A stretch of 64,000 nucleotides of DNA from Hwanghaeella grinnelliae. GTDB taxonomy: Bacteria > Pseudomonadota > Alphaproteobacteria > UBA8366 > Aestuariispiraceae. The stretch is taken from assembly GCF_004005845.1 (NCBI RefSeq), contig NZ_SADE01000004.1, positions 248,001-312,000 of the forward strand. The letters are read 5' to 3'. Made by a program: the position numbers and the translations under genes. The notes under the pieces were generated by a model that saw only the letters and a program-made list of their open reading frames with translations, ran no database searches and was not told the origin of the DNA. Shown here piece after piece: positions 62,932 through 64,000 of this stretch. The stretch's first letter is position 1. Each line of letters begins with the position of its first letter.

Positions 62932-64000
62932 TTACTCCGCGGCCGCTTTCGCGCCCTGGATTGCCTGCCAAACCTTTTGCGGCGTGGCGGGCATTGAAAT
63001 GTCCGTGACGCCCAGGCCGCTCAACGCATCGACGATCGCGTTGATCACGGCGGGCGGTGACCCGATGGCGCCGGTTTCCCCGACACCTTTGACACCCAAC
63101 GAGTTGTGTGCGCAAAGCGTCACTTCGTTGGAGGTTGAGAAATTTGGCAGGTCGTCCGCCCGGGGCATCGTGTAATCCATATACGACCCGGTCAGCAGTT
63201 GCCCGTTATCGTCATAGATGCAGCCTTCCAGCAGCGCCTGGCCGATCCCTTGGGCCAATCCCCCGTGGGTCTGTCCGGCGACGATCATCGGGTTGATGAC
63301 GCGCCCGACATCATCGGAGGCGGTTACCCGGTCGACCTTGACCACACCGGTATCGGGATCGACTTCCACTTCGACGATGTGGCAGCCGCCCGGATAGGTG
63401 AAGTTCATCGGATCGTAGAAGGCCTGCTCCTCCAGCCCCGGTTCCAGTGTGTCATGCGGGAAGTTGTGGGGCACATAGGCGGTCAGGGCGACTTCCCCGA
63501 AGGTCATTTCCTTATCGGTCCCGGCGACGGTGAACTTGCCGTCCTTGAACTCGATATCCGCTTCCGCCGCTTCCAGCACATGGGCCGCGATCTTCTTGGA
63601 CTTGTCGATGATCTTGTTCATCGCCTTCATCATCGCTTCACCGCCGACCGCCAGCGAACGGGACCCGTAGGTCCCCATGCCGAAGGCGACCTTGTTGGTA
63701 TCGCCATGGCTGATCTCGACTTGGTCGAGCGGCAGGCCGAGCGTTTCCGAAACCAACTGCGCGAAGGTCGTCTCGTGACCCTGGCCGTGGCTGTGGGATC
63801 CGGTGAAGATCGTCACGGAGCCGGTTGGATTGACTCGAACATTCGCGCTTTCGAACAAACCAGCCCGTGCGCCAAGCGACCCGACGACCGCAGACGGCGC
63901 GATGCCGCAGGCTTCCACATAAGTGGAATAGCCCAGGCCACGAAGCTTGCCTTTCGCTTCCGACGCCGCCTTGCGCGCGGCGAAACCGTCGACATCCGCA
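62932..64000 (-). CDS. Molybdenum hydroxylase large subunit (CoxL/xanthine dehydrogenase type), partial
   Basis: The C-terminal 356 residues of a molybdopterin-binding subunit; its N-terminal half lies beyond the right edge. The frame is open to base 64000, reading through the GTG at 63918. Visible motifs are [57 protein letters not shown] and the catalytic-base block [17 protein letters not shown], whose glutamate is conserved in the family. The CO-specific AYRCSFR loop would be off the edge, so true CO dehydrogenase cannot be judged. Confidence 0.9.
   Translation of the reverse strand, partial: ADVDGFAARKAASEAKGKLRGLGYSTYVEACGIAPSAVVGSLGARAGLFESANVRVNPTGSVTIFTGSHSHGQGHETTFAQLVSETLGLPLDQVEISHGDTNKVAFGMGTYGSRSLAVGGEAMMKAMNKIIDKSKKIAAHVLEAAEADIEFKDGKFTVAGTDKEMTFGEVALTAYVPHNFPHDTLEPGLEEQAFYDPMNFTYPGGCHIVEVEVDPDTGVVKVDRVTASDDVGRVINPMIVAGQTHGGLAQGIGQALLEGCIYDDNGQLLTGSYMDYTMPRADDLPNFSTSNEVTLCAHNSLGVKGVGETGAIGSPPAVINAIVDALSGLGVTDISMPATPQKVWQAIQGAKAAAE

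Noticed and set aside
62932-64000. Aerobic CO dehydrogenase (coxL form I)
   Set aside because: The diagnostic active-site loop lies outside the window, so only the general molybdenum hydroxylase family can be stated.

Overview
The window is about 60% GC, gene-dense chromosomal DNA from a free-living alphaproteobacterium, most like a marine Rhodospirillales-type organism. This rests on a MipZ-type division ATPase, an Aap-type amino-acid transporter, CheZ, a type A RNase P RNA, and many genes for marine methylated osmolytes (choline/betaine, DMSP). No species can be named. I see no prophage, insertion sequence, CRISPR array, tRNA or rRNA. About 65 protein genes and one RNA gene are supported.

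Left third (1-26,650): housekeeping and envelope genes. They include an MDR oxidoreductase, a DUF962 membrane protein, a secreted PQQ-type sugar dehydrogenase, a GcvR-like ACT protein, a VWA protein paired with a Tim14-like J-protein, an EF-G-like GTPase with an apparently structured leader, cheZ, mipZ, a DUF3750 protein, a TerB-J co-chaperone, a DMT exporter and an AmpD-type amidase. rnpB follows, then a nucleotide-sugar operon (galU-ugd-pgm), a choline ABC importer (choXWV) with an intercistronic hairpin, a HAD phosphatase, a second DMT exporter, a pdxH-CDF-SDR operon on the minus strand, a 17-kDa-type lipoprotein and a CbpA-like chaperone.

Middle (26,650-46,830): a DmdC-type acyl-CoA dehydrogenase, a PAS protein, a trypsin-like protease with a DUF2848 protein, and acuI overlapping an lpxR-like gene. 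A Sel1-repeat gene sits among short tandem repeats. A corrinoid-protein/DUF1638/'virulence factor'/GSCFA/alcohol dehydrogenase run follows, with no methyltransferase of its own. Next come two non-haem iron dioxygenases (PhyH-like and TfdA-like) and a catabolic-looking operon (aapJQM without its ATPase, a PLP lyase/decarboxylase, and a convergent GntR regulator).

Right third (46,830-64,000): an M23 peptidase, formate-THF ligase (fhs) with a hairpin-rich leader, arsC plus a crotonase, and a secreted caspase-family protein whose C-terminal half looks like the phospholipid carrier MlaC. Then a DMT exporter, a PEP-mutase-family enzyme with a GFA protein, an MttB-family methyltransferase with a GlxA/GbdR-like regulator, arsR-arsC, a DmdA-like demethylase, a 2OG-Fe oxygenase, and two subunits of a CO-dehydrogenase-type molybdenum hydroxylase, the last cut by the window edge.

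A common thread is methyl and one-carbon metabolism: choline import, MttB-type and corrinoid methyl transfer, a DmdA/DmdC/AcuI set for DMSP, and fhs. The most unusual single gene is the caspase-MlaC-like fusion at 51,364-52,953.
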